Source: Hypholoma sublateritium FD-334 SS-4 (Eukaryota; Basidiomycota; Agaricomycetes; Agaricales; Strophariaceae). From it: DNA of 64,000 nt. Each line of letters opens with the position of its first letter. The first letter of the stretch is position 1. Made by a program: the position numbers and the translations under genes. The notes under the pieces were generated by a model. It saw only the letters and a list, made by a program, of their open reading frames with translations. It was not told where the DNA came from and did no database searches. Shown one piece after another: positions 47,440 through 58,700 of the stretch. The stretch spans positions 340,650 through 404,649 of the forward strand of contig KN817537.1 of NCBI GenBank assembly GCA_000827495.1, in the 5' to 3' direction.

Positions 47440-48390
47440 GTGAGATGCCATCCATAGAATAGCAGGTTCCATCCATACAGCATCCATTGGTTCCGTTGGG
47501 CGTGCGAGCCGCACGCGTGCGCACAAACCGGTGCGCTCTGGCGCGTGAATGCCCCTCCGCCTGGTATGGTCAGCCGCTTATAGCGCATAAGATTGGGTTT
47601 AACTACAGCATGGTTCTTAGAAAGCAGCTCGCACACTAATGGCTCCATTAAAGCGTTAAAATAGACACTGCGGGGACACTCGCACGCGCGCGTTTTACGC
47701 GCACGGCCTCATTGCTTGCGCGCATTGTAGTGGTATGTCACGCGCTTTGACGCATACGGTTGGGTTTAACTTTGGCGCCTGTCTTGAAAGCAGCGCGCGC
47801 TCTAGGGGCTCCACAAAAATTTTATGTGCACTGCGGGACACTGGCATCTGACCATCCATGCGGTATCCATAGAACAGTATTATCCATCCATTTATCTATC
47901 CATCCATTTGTGTAATAATAGTATACATACATCCATCGATTATAGAAGCGCACAGCTTGCCTCATCCATCATACTTTCCATCCATGAAAAATCCATTCCA
48001 TAGAATGCATACATCCATCGCTTATAGAAGCGCACAGCTCAACTTATCCATAGCGTACATAATTTATATCCATTCCTTATTATCCATCCATCCATTTGTG
48101 TAATAATAGTATACATACATCCATCAATTATAGAAGCGCACAGCCCGCCTCATCCATCGTACTTTCCATCCATGAAATATCCATTCCATAGAATGCATCC
48201 ATCCATCGCTTATAGAAGCGCACAGCTCACCTTATCCATAGCGTACATAATTTATATCCATTCCTTAGATTACATCAGGATTAAGCATCCATCGATTATG
48301 GATGCGTTGCAGCGTTATGCACTGATAATACCGAAATTCCATCCATTAACCACTATCCATTGACTATGGATTCATTATCCATCACTCATG
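47440..48390. repeat. left subterminal ATCCAT array
   Basis: I count about 31 ATCCAT words on the plus strand within 950 bp and only two or three ATGGAT. They occur partly inside two near-identical 188-bp tandem repeats (47,901-48,088 and 48,089-48,270) that also share TATAGAAGCGCACAGC. They are probable transposase or accessory-protein binding sites. Confidence 0.8.
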
Positions 48391-48700
48391 CATGCCATTT
48401 CGTCGCTGACTTAGTCTAAATATATGTATCCAAAAAACAAGAAATATATTACATCAATTAAACAAATGTGAATATTATGATATACAGACTATTGTCGCAA
48501 AATCCAAGAAGGAAAAGAACGAAGCACCAATTGTACTCTAAAAAAAATCATAACATGCAGAACGAAGCCAGAGCCAAACGCTCCCCAAAAAAGCGAAAAG
48601 AAGAATCAAATCACGAGAACATCACAATGAATACACGCATACGACGAAGAATTGATGGGCAGTACGAAGAAAAGACGGTATGTTCGAAGAACCACAATAC

Positions 48701-51700
48701 TCACATCTTTTGTTTCTTTCGCCCTCGGCCAGCACCTTGCTCTTTAGGCTTTCGTTTGATTCCTTGGCCCGCATCCAAGAACAACTTCACGCATGCATGA
48801 ACGTCGTCCAGCGACGCGTTCCATCGTGCGTCTGTTGTGTGTAGCGGTGCCCACCATGCGAGAGCGATGATGACGAGAATGAACCCAACGGGCCCGGCCT
48901 TCTTGATGGGGTCGAGATTCTCGGATCCTTTCGCCATTGAAAGCGGAACGGGAAGGGAATTTTCGGCAGGAGAGCGGCGCCAGACGGGCTGTACCGAATT
49001 CCACCACGTAACCCATTCATCAGCAAGCATGGGGAGGTCCGACTCAGAAATTGTCGGTGGGGAATCATATCTACGTTTTCCATTCTGGACCCACGTTGAA
49101 AGAATCGCTGGACGCAATTTTGCTGGCATGCGGTGCTGAAAAGTAAGTCAGATATATACGTAAACATTTACCTAACCAGATAAACATACCGCAGAAGTCT
49201 TCGCGTTACCGAACTGGCGCTCGAACTGCAGAAAATCTTCAATGAAGGGTCGCCACGCAGGTACATTGACCGCATTGCAGAGATACAAGTGACAGGCCTC
49301 CGATAACCACTTCGGAAAGTGGTCCTCCACGACAGCACGATTGCGCAGGGACCTTGCATTATCTCCGACTAACGGCGCTGTTATCGATGGATGGGGCTCT
49401 GGATCGTTTGAAGAAGGTTGGTGGATAGCTTCGTTCGTAGCCGCCGGATCCGCATCCTCTGCCGCAGGCGTCATACCTGATGGATGGATCTCCTGGGCTG
49501 AGTCGGTACACGCACCGGTATCCGGCGTCGTATCTGATGGATTGATCTCGGGGGGGGGATCTGCGCTGCCCGATGGATTGGGAGTAGGTTCCAATGGATG
49601 GACGCCACGTAAGTTTTCGATGATACGCCAGGGAGAGGGCGGCGCTGGCACTGGCGCTGCACTTGGTGCTCCCACATCTGTGCTGGAGGTTTGAACGACA
49701 GGTGGCGGTGCATTGGGCGCCGGGGCATTCACTGGGGCTGGTGGTGGTGCGGGAGACGGCGCTACATCCACGGCAGGAGTCTGTACTAGTGCGTTGGGGA
49801 CCGAGACCGCTGACAACACTGAGGTACCGTTAGAGATTCCAGCTGGCGGGTTGGGTACTGCGACTGGTGGCGCTGCGAGCGCTCCGGTTGATGACGTCCC
49901 GACATTTACGTCCAAGTTGGGAATTTGACCGACAGCCGATGCAATGGGAGCAGGGGTGGGCGACAGCGCCGGTTCTCTGCCTGATGCTTCTGGGACATGT
50001 ACGTTGGCTGAGATAGGGGGGGCGGGGACAAGTACCGCCGCTGGAATTTGGGGCGCTAAATCCGTTTGAGTGCCAGTCAGAGACGCACGAGAACCACCAT
50101 GCAGAGCGATTGAGCCAATCTGTGAGTCGCTCTGAGTAGCCGACGTTGATGGCCGATATCCCGGTGGATGAGAACGACGGGGCGAGGTGTGAGTCGCCGG
50201 GAGAGCGGCGGGAAAATTGTACATCGACGTGGTGTTAAAATCTATTGTGATTGAGGGGTCCCGTTCACGACCCATCATGTACAGGGAATCGATATTGAAA
50301 TCCATGTTGGGTCCAACTTGAGTGTTGGCGACGCCGGCACCTGAAGGACCTGCAGCGTTGAAAGTCCAGTTGGGATGGGCTGCCCCTGATATTGACGTCG
50401 AGCCGAGACCTAGAAGGACATAAATAAACTGATTAGCCGCATGAACGAAGTGCCGTTCCTAAGTACATACCATAATTCCAGGTTGCGTCCGTTGTTGGTA
50501 GTGATCACCAGGGGTTACCCAGGGGTCCCATAGACTGTACCCCTACCCCTACCCCCCTCTGACCCTTCCCTAAAACCCCTGGGTAAACCCCAAGAAATTT
50601 GCTTAATAACATCCAGAACAAGTGAAAAATCATAAAACTGTTTTAATTACATTGAATTAAACATAGTACATGCAGCTATCATCCATTCCAAGCACTTTGA
50701 AGCATGGTTTCATTATATTTCAAAGTCCAAGGGTACAGAAATGTGGACCCCTACCCCTACCCCTGCTTTACCCCCCCCCCCTATACCCTGGGGGTTTCAA
50801 GTACCCCTGGTGAACACTAGTTGTTGGCGCCGTCGACCAATCAAACATACTGGTCATAAGCGGTGGACCATGAGCAACTGGTGTCGAATATGGACTAAAC
50901 GTGCGCGCGAAGTTGTTAGAATAGGGGTCCCCATAATATCCTCCCGACATAGCCATCATATCCGGTCTCAGATGAGCGTTCGCGCCAAGATTGGAGTTTG
51001 CGCTGGGATGAGAAGACATGCTGGACACGAGAAGACCATCTGCCGATGTAGGGGGGACGACATCCAAGGTTAATGCCGGAGTAGTAGGTTCGGAGGAGGT
51101 CGTCGCAGAAGGGGCTTGTTGGTGTTCGCTACTGTGACTATCGTCTTCGTCTTCATCCTCAGAGTCCCTCGGGATGAGTGCACGTGATTTGCATACATCT
51201 GGCGCTGAAAAAAAAACATATGGTCGGTTTAAAGAACATATGGAGACAATGCAACTTGACTTACAGTATATAGTATGAAGATAATCAGAGAACGGCTTGA
51301 GCACCGTTTGCTGGAAGTCGGGAGTGGCCTTTGCATATGACTGACCGTACATATCAACGCAGGAGTGGATGCTCATGGTCGTGATATCGCCGTTCTGGTT
51401 GGGATCGGGGCCTCCACACGAAACCGTAAAGGACCATCCCGTTCTGGCATTCAGCTGAGACAGAAGATTGTGAACGATTTGCGGCATCTTTTCGATCGCG
51501 CTAAAAAAAAGGTAAGCTTTGAAATTGACGTCAGATGAAAGATACTCACAGTGCATATTCCTCCGGAGTTCGCTCAATCACCTCGTCAACACTTTCTCGC
51601 TCGCGTTCGAGCTCTGCCTTCCTCCTTGCTACCACCTTGCGCACCTCCGCTTTGACTTCATCGCTTTCGTCGTGGTAAGTTGATTCCGTATGTTTCGTAA

Positions 51701-52240
51701 TGATGGCGATACGGCTTTTGGAGTTGTAGAGCGGGTCATTTTGGGCCAATTCTTTAACGCGGTTGGAATAGTGCATCTTCGAATATGCACGCGCCTCGCT
51801 CGGAGCACGCCGCGATGAGGGATTGGCGGTGATGGTAACTTTCGCCGTCTCTCCTGACCGACTACGCTTCCCAACAGGGTGATTATTGAGCCAATTTGTC
51901 AATTGCTTGTAAATTATAAAAACATTAGCACATCGTCATCCACAAATAAAAAAACATTACGTACTGACTGTCGACCTGCAAACCACGCCTCATGGCTGGG
52001 AAACAATTCCGGGAGGCGCTCAGTAATAACATTACCCCTTTTGTCAAAAGTAGGAGGTAGTTCTCTCCATTCGCGCTGCTCGGTCTCTTGGTCCTTCCAG
52101 AGGGCAAAAAAATCGCGACTTAGATTTCCCATCCAGGCCTTTGATGCACCTTTTCCTTTTTTCTTCGCCGCATGAAAATCAACTTTTTTGGAGTTGAGAA
52201 ATTCCAATTGCTTCGGCGTCGTCCAACCAGTCGGCGCCAT
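48701..52240 (-). CDS. KDZ-element accessory protein A, 975 aa, interrupted by a MITE
   Basis: Six exons (complement): 52,240-51,965; 51,905-51,550; 51,500-51,265; 51,204-50,471; 50,409-49,190; 49,135-48,701. All junctions are GT-AG, introns are 49-61 nt and the phases match. Exon 4 contains a 321-bp MITE plus 8-bp TSD; without it the frame is continuous (MFDWSTAPTTDATWNYG). The start is the ATG at 52,240 (MAPTGWTTPKQLEFL). The N-terminal helical part has charged, W-rich segments. The middle (about residues 360-720) is Ser/Pro/Ala-rich and probably disordered. The C-terminal part has FPKWLSEACHLY, RPAILSTWVQNGKRR, WVTWWNSVQPVWR and LALAWW-like blocks, as in large basidiomycete hypothetical proteins; it ends in a basic tail. 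Function unknown; it may assist transposition. This copy is broken unless the MITE is spliced out. Confidence 0.75.
50491..50827. mobile_element. hAT-like MITE (321 bp) with 8-bp TSD
   Basis: The TIRs TAGTGATCACCAGGGGT (50,499) and, inverted at the right end, TAGTGTTCACCAGGGGT (ending 50,819) differ at one position. The 8-bp TSD GTTGTTGG flanks it at 50,491-50,498 and 50,820-50,827. TAGTG-type ends and an 8-bp TSD are typical of hAT elements. The interior is non-coding with CCCCTACCCCTACCCC blocks near both ends. It sits in exon 4 of accessory gene A, so it inserted after or within a KDZ element already present. Confidence 0.9.
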
Positions 52241-52769
52241 AGCCGCCAAAGAACAGGGCGAAGCTCGACAAATGTATCAGAAGGGATCAAAGGATAAAGT
52301 CAAGGGATAAAGTCAAGGGGAAGCCTATCATATGATGGATGCAGGACGCTCCCAGTATCCATTCGCAGCTTGCAATCTTTCATTTGCGAATCCTTGGTGA
52401 ATCGCTGTCAATGAATTACGTCGTAGCCGCAGAGAGCATGGGTTCTAACAGCAAATATCCATTGTGTATGTATCCGTTCGCCTTATCTATCCTTGCCTAC
52501 CAGACGCCATCCATGTTCCATCCATGGAGAGCGCTATATATACAAACTGTATCCATCCGGCCTATGGATCCATACAACATGTTGCAACTCTATTTATACA
52601 AACTTAGCTTCTACCGTAATCTATCCATGGACCCATAGCTCATCCGTCGGCGAGAAGCACTGTGTCATATACCAGATATGCTTCGCGGGCGATTCCAGCA
52701 TCCATAAATACGCCGGTGACAACCCCACAATTCTTCATCACCTAACCTCATCACCCAACCAATATCAAC
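52241..52769. promoter_or_regulatory. divergent promoter between accessory genes A and B, with ATCCAT/ATGGAT cluster
   Basis: The 529-bp gap between two divergent starts contains ATGGAT or ATCCAT at about 52,333, 52,355, 52,456, 52,507, 52,516, 52,549, 52,567, 52,572, 52,622 and 52,700. The same hexamer forms the arrays at both transposon ends. A TATATATA stretch at 52,536 is a possible TATA element. Confidence 0.65.
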
Positions 52770-53559
52770 ATGGTACAATCCAAACCTGCTGCTGACTCTT
52801 CCGCTTCCGCTTCCCCAGCGCTCCAGGAGCTCCTCACCGCCCTTGTGAATCTTGGAATCAATATCGGCACTAGCACCGGTATGTCACCATTTTTTTACCT
52901 CATATTCTCTCCGGGCCTTGACGTCTAAGCACCGTTCTAGGTGTCGAAGCTGCTCCGGAATGTGAATCCGGCGTCTCTGCTGCATCCGTTGCACCCACTG
53001 AGCCTGCTGCACCCGCTGACGCTACTGAGGGTAAGTCCAGTCTGATCGTCGTTTGTATTACGTATCTAACATAGTATATCCTGACAGCCGACGACCGCGC
53101 CAGCGATGGTGGAGACACCGAAGATGCTATCGATTCTGCTGGATCTGAGGACGGTCACCTTGCTGCTCAGGGGGATCCGGGTGCTCATGGCTCTCCGCTG
53201 GTTACCGATCCGAACTCTGAAGGCTCCCAGGGCATTATCTGCTCCAGGTGTCGTACTTTCAATGCGGTGCGCTCCGGCAACGACGCGGCGTATGTAGTCA
53301 CAGTTGGGCTCCGGGTCGGGGTCTTTACTGAATGGTACGTCCTTTTTTCTATGCATTCGGGATACTGCTCATTTAATTTTACAGGAGTATCGTCCAACCC
53401 CTCGTCTCCGGAGTTCGAGGCGCATGCTACAGGAAGTATAGCACCAACGCTGCTGCACAGACTGCGTTTGCGGAAGCGCTCAATGCGGGTGTTGTCATGG
53501 TTGTTTCCCCAGCGACTCAGCCATTCCAGGGTACTGGACCTTCCCGCTCTTTTCGCTGA
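52770..53559 (+). CDS. accessory protein B with RNase H1 N-terminal (hybrid-binding) domain, 206 aa
   Basis: Four exons: 52,770-52,878; 52,941-53,030; 53,088-53,334; 53,385-53,559, with introns of 50-62 nt. Residues 1-110 are Ala/Ser/Glu/Asp-rich and likely disordered; a CSRC pair follows at about residue 118. Residues about 134-182 (YVVTVGLRVGVFTEW, then GVRGACYRKYSTNAAAQTAF) match the short domain at the N-terminus of eukaryotic RNase H1, also called the viroplasmin-like fold, which binds RNA-DNA hybrids or dsRNA. No RNase H catalytic domain follows, so it is a stand-alone binding module. It diverges from gene A and converges with gene C. A nucleic-acid binding role during transposition is a guess. 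Confidence 0.8.
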
Positions 53560-53705
53560 ACAGTTCCGTGACTGCGTCTGCCACATGTACAATGTTTGTT
53601 AGAATTTGAAAAAATATACTGCGCCTTGATGTCTCCTCCAATGTGTGAACGCAATGTAGTTTCAATGACAAGCTCCGAGACTGAATCGGTCATTACATTG
53701 CCCAA

Positions 53706-53745
53706 GACAAAAGATTTATGTGCCTTGGAACATAAATCTTTTGTC
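53706..53745. terminator. 15-bp perfect hairpin at convergent gene ends
   Basis: GACAAAAGATTTATG and CATAAATCTTTTGTC flank a 10-nt loop, with no mismatch. It overlaps the last codons and stop of accessory gene C (minus) and lies 147 bp past the stop of gene B (plus). A transcript-end or RNA-processing role for both genes is possible. Confidence 0.6.
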
Positions 53746-54413
53746 AGAATACATAGTAGATACGCCGTTCTTGTCAACGAGATACACACAGAGGATCTCG
53801 TCAATCCAACCAATGATCATCCGTACATCCTTCATAATTGCAGTAACACTGGCGAGTTCCGGTCCGACACCGGATAGCTGCAGAACTTTGTCGTGGCACT
53901 GACTAACTGACTTGAGGACAGAGCCCAAGTGCTCGATGGAGGTGTTGAGCGGCTCTGTTTCGTTGCTGATGATGAACTGGCGGCATAGGTGATCCACAAA
54001 GATTGCAGGGGGACCATTTGTGACGGTATGGAGGCGTCGGGCTAAGCGTTTCGCGTGTTCAACCCACGTAGCAAGTGGATCAAACGGCTCAGGGCAGCTG
54101 TTTGTTTCCTTCGCACCGTTGTTGACCTTCGATGGCAAGTCTATGAGCAAATCTGCCTTAGACCTAGACAAGTAATGTCCATGTGAGAACTCTAAGGCGA
54201 GTTGAAGATTAAGAACTCACTTTGTAACCTTCTTACTGTATTGTTTACGCCGTTTCGCATTGATTATATCTTTCACCCTAGTGGAAATGTATTTTATAAG
54301 TGAATGTACCTCGTAGGATGAGTATATACATACTTATCATAGTGCCTCTTGCTTTTCGCACGATTGGCCGCCAGTTTGGCCTCGGGAGTGTGGTAGATAC
54401 GTTTACGGCCCAT
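53716..54413 (-). CDS. accessory protein C with basic N-terminus, 194 aa
   Basis: Three exons (complement): 54,413-54,334; 54,277-54,221; 54,163-53,716, with introns of 56 and 57 nt and matching phases. The N-terminus reads MGRKRIYHTPEAKLAANRAK and continues through a second basic segment (INAKRRKQYSKK) encoded by exon 2. This is a bZIP-like basic region (N-x-A/K-x-x-R spacing) without an obvious leucine zipper. The rest is helical, with Trp in DPLATWVEHAKRL and paired Cys and His, and no domain I recognise. Proteins with this MGRxxxYHTPE-type start are frequent among basidiomycete hypotheticals. It is a candidate DNA-binding regulator for the ATGGAT sites, by inference only. It is divergent from gene D. 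Confidence 0.72.
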
Positions 54414-54891
54414 GATGGTAGGTAAGAACTTGCTTAAAGATCGTAATTGACTTCACTCGCTAATATGCATTGTCTAACCTTTATTTCCTTCATCTAAAGT
54501 GCCTGTCGTAACTATACCCAAAATTGAAGAATAACTCAAAGCCATGATATATAAAATTATTAGCATGTTCATTGACTTTCTATTTGCCAGCGAATTTCTT
54601 TTGCTATGATAGCTATCATTCAGCTATCATTTAATAAAAGTAGATCATGCACGGACAATGTATCGGCAAGATCGATGTATATTTCAATGGATGTTCGATG
54701 GATGGGATCGAGTTTGGATGGATATGGGATGTATACCACTCCGGTAGTTGGACGTCATCCATTCCTTAATGTAGTTCAATGTATCGGTATCCTTAATTTA
54801 AATCCATTGAATGGACACATACATTACTCGATACATCAGTTAGATTTTTATATAAAGGACTCATCACAAATTTTAATCCATCATCGCTTCA
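54414..54891. promoter_or_regulatory. divergent promoter between accessory genes C and D, with ATGGAT cluster
   Basis: ATGGAT or ATCCAT occurs at about 54,688, 54,699, 54,717, 54,762, 54,800 and 54,877 within 200 bp upstream of gene D, as in the other divergent gap. TATATAAAGG at 54,849 is a likely TATA element for gene D. Confidence 0.6.
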
Positions 54892-55498
54892 ATGCCTACC
54901 CCCCCTACCCCCTCCAAAACTCAACTTGACAAGCGCCGCTTCATTCATAGAATGGGGCCCTACTTTCGGCAAGCTCGCGCTGAAGGATTGTCCAGCGAGG
55001 CTCAGTTTCTCAAGGCAATCTGGACTCAATACTGCAATCGCTGGCCCGTCAACGCCCGAGACTATCTCGACCTCGACATCATGCAATCACATATGGATGT
55101 CAAAAGACAGGTAATATATTGCATGAATCCGTTCTTTGGCTACCTTTGTTAACCAATATATCGTACAGGAACTTCACTTGTCTGTTGAGAAGTGGGCTGG
55201 CCTTTCGGCTTTCGAAGCGGAGATGCACTGGTCTCAGCTATTCCACTTCCAGGAAGCTGCAGCGGCCAACACTGGGGAGCACGCCAAACTTGGGTCAAAG
55301 GAGAATCCCATTGACGTCGTGAGTGCATCTATGTAGTATAAATGACGTTACCAATCTAATCTCTTGCGCAAGGATGGTGCAATCACCCTTCCCCCTCTTC
55401 AACCGCGTCCGCGTCCGCGTCCCCGTCCCCGTGTGCCTTTTTTGACACTGTCCACAGGCACATCCAGTTCCACAAGCGCGTCCGCGGATATCATTTGA
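54892..55498 (+). CDS. accessory protein D, 164 aa
   Basis: Three exons in phase 0: 54,892-55,110; 55,169-55,318; 55,373-55,498, with introns of 58 and 54 nt. The N-terminal half is helical with conserved-looking aromatic residues (RRFIHRMGPYFRQA, AIWTQYCNRWP) and exon 2 has KWAGLSAFEAEMHWSQLFHF. Exon 3 encodes a (Pro-Arg)5 run followed by a Ser/Thr-rich end. There is no signal peptide, membrane segment or known domain. It lies 264 bp upstream of the transposase gene in the same orientation. The helix-rich, W-containing layout suggests a protein- or DNA-binding helper, but I assign no function. Confidence 0.7.
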
Positions 55499-55761
55499 CG
55501 TACATTATTACTATGTAGATATAGTTTCTAGTAGCTACTATGTCTACTTATATCTCTTGTGTGGTACTCGTACGCTGAATATCCTTGTACACCGAACATC
55601 CTTATAAATTTACTTGTGTATTTGTTGTACCATAGATTTATGCCGAGCATATTTGGTCATGCCGACGTCAATCAATAATTACAGCGCACAAGTTGACCAT
55701 GGGCATGCCAGTGCAAGGTGTATTGAATTGTTCACTGCCAACCACAACCATCTACCGTCGA

Positions 55762-58700
55762 ATGCCTCCTAAAAAAGGTCCTAAAATACTGATCGATGTT
55801 TTGGAAAAGCCCAAGGCATCAAAGACAGGCAGCAGGCGCACCGAAGTTCTTGAACGGCATATTGCATATGATGTGACTGGTAGCACAACCACATCGTTCA
55901 TGCCTGTGCCTGTTGCTCCTGCAAAACGGCGATCTGGTGGCCTTGCATCTGTGTTAGACGACGACACTGACTCCATTTCAAATATTGAAAGTGCACCACC
56001 CCCTCTCACCGAAGACGAGATTGAGCAAGGAAACGACGAAAGCCGCTTACTCGACTTGGAAGGGCTGGGACACCTGTCTCTTCACGACACGATGCGTACC
56101 TCTCGGACAGGACCAACGCCTGTATCAAAAAAAAAGCGTACTGAGACAGTGAGCCGTCATGATATTTATAATTTATGACATTTTCAGATCTTCTCTTGTT
56201 ATAGGACAATCCCCTCCTTCTATGGGTACCACACATTGACAGTTACCTGGAGGAGTTTCTACGACATGAAGGCCTTTGCGACAGTGATACCACCGTCTGC
56301 TCGGAGGACGGCTGTATCCATCCGGCTAGCTACCGTTGCCGGGACTGTCACGACAACGAACTGTACTGTAAAACTTGCATTGTTATGATACATCAGCGGA
56401 ATCCCTATCATCATCTAAAGGTATACCAGAAAATCTTTCTCCAAGAAGTCTTCAGTTCTAATCAGTATGACTTAGTTCTGGAACGGCTCTTTTTTCGAAG
56501 GTGTCACATTGAAAGCCCTCGGTCTAAAAATACAATTAGGCCATAAAATTGGGAACGCCTGTCCAGCGCCTATTCCGGCGTTCAACGATGACTTCACCAT
56601 TATTCATGATAATGGAATACATCAGGTTTGTCTACTTCTATGTGGCTGCCAAAAGGCCCTTCGGCCGACGATTCAGCTGTTGCGCGCACGGCTCTTCCCC
56701 GCAACTACCATCAATCCAAGGACTGCGGCAACTTTTCGGGTATTAGAAACCTTTCAGATGCTTAGTTTTACCGCAAAAACAACAGCATTTGACTTTTATA
56801 AGGCTTTGGAGGCTAGGACTGACAATACCGGTACTTCTGTACCGCCAGTGCGTGCACATTTCAAGTTCGTCCAATTTTAATATCTGACCAATTCTATTAA
56901 TAGGATCGGTACCTTGTTCTATTGCGCATAGTCCGTGAATGGCGGCATATTCGACTACTCAAGCGAATGGGCCGAGGGCACTCGAGCACAGGTGTCCGCG
57001 GAACTAAAGAGGGAGAACTGGCAGTACTCTGTCCAGCATGTCCACTTCCAGGCATCAATCTTCCAGTGGACTGGAAGACACGACCTGATTCTGAGCAGTA
57101 CGTGTGCATGGTCCCATCACCAACGAAATCTAATCAGATGGTGGCTAAATATAGGTGGCTATATACGCAGTTTGTTGCTATCGACGCAAATTTCCGCTTG
57201 AAAAGATTCAATGTATCAAGTGGCGAAAGGGACCCTGGGTTGAACCATGGCTATGCGTATATTGTGGAAGAAAAGAAATTCAAACATTACCTCTCAATTT
57301 ATGACAAGAAGGTCCACGAGGAGAAGAGTACGTGTCACAACCATGATGCTATCAAATTGGCGCAACAGCGTGGCGGCGCGGGTACTGCCGCCAATGGATC
57401 CGGTACGGCAGAATGTGGGCGACACGATATGAAACGGCCAAATGGAATTGGGGACCTTCAAAAGGGAGAGCGGTAAGACATGATAATCTATTACTATCGA
57501 TATGTTCTCAATATTTTATAGCTACGTTAACATGGACTATTTTCTCTTGTCGAGCTTGAAATTCAACACTCCCTCCCGGCTCGTAGTGTCTTATGACATA
57601 GGCTGTCAATGGTCACGAAATCTCGCAAGCCGCGTCCAACAGTACCCAACCAATCCGCTGTCAAATAAAGAAATGGATATCACATTCTTGGTTCCAAAAT
57701 TTCACCTTCCAGGTCATGTCGACAAATGTCAGACTAATTATTCATTTAACCTTGTTCCCGGTGTCGGACGGACCGACGGCGAGGCTCCAGAACGGGGGTG
57801 GGCTGATATCAATGCGGTTGCTACGAGTACGAAGGAAATGGGACCGGGATCACGCCGCGACACTCTTGATGATCTATTTGGAGCTCGTAACTGGCGCAAG
57901 ATCACAAATTATGGTGTGTTGTATAGCCCTATTAAAAAATTGTTAGCTTACCCAAGCTCACCGTGCAAAGGGCCAACATTTGCTCGAAAGGCCACGGAGG
58001 CTTTGGCGGGCCGGGATGAGCACGTGCACGCCTTCTTAGAATTCGATGCTGCTCTATCCATTAACGCGGGCTCGGAAGATAATGGATCAGAAATACCTAT
58101 TCAAGAATGGACAACATGGTGCCAAACTTGGGAAAAGAACCGAAGCGGGCACAAAAATCCTTTCGAAGTCACCAGAATTGGTACGTGCCTGTTGAGAAAC
58201 ATTGTATTCCAATAAGTACTGACATATTACGATAGCAATATCTGACAAAGAAGTGCGACTTCGCCTCGCTGAGAAAGATAGCGAAGCTATCACCAGGGGT
58301 GACAGACCTGTGGTTGTTCATGAAGATATTACCCCTAGTGTCCTGATTTATCAGGGGCTAGAGATCGAGGAGCTTCAGTTTGTTCATCACCTTTCTGTCT
58401 GAAAAAGAAATCTGACATAAATTCAACAGACGGAAATTGGTTGTGGACTCAGCTGCTCTTGGACTCCATTCAACCGATCTTCAACGTGCGAAAATACTCG
58501 AGCGATCAAATTATCTCCGGCGAAAAATTGAAGCCTGGACAGAAATTCAGCACCTATACCTTCCTGCCGTAGCAACTTTGCGCTCACGAGCAAATAATGA
58601 AGGAGGTGGATCATTGGCCGTGACCGACATCAAACTTTATCTTCCATCATCCATTCCCTTGACTACGACTTGTGACGCCAGTCTTGTCGACGCAGAATGG

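Noticed and set aside
47840..48390. Possible CRISPR-like periodic array
   Set aside because: The spacing is irregular, the repeats are tandem 188-bp units with hexamer words, and the genome is eukaryotic.
50530..50800. CCCCTA repeats resembling telomere sequence
   Set aside because: They are short, lie inside a MITE bounded by TIRs and an 8-bp TSD, and the window continues with genes on both sides.
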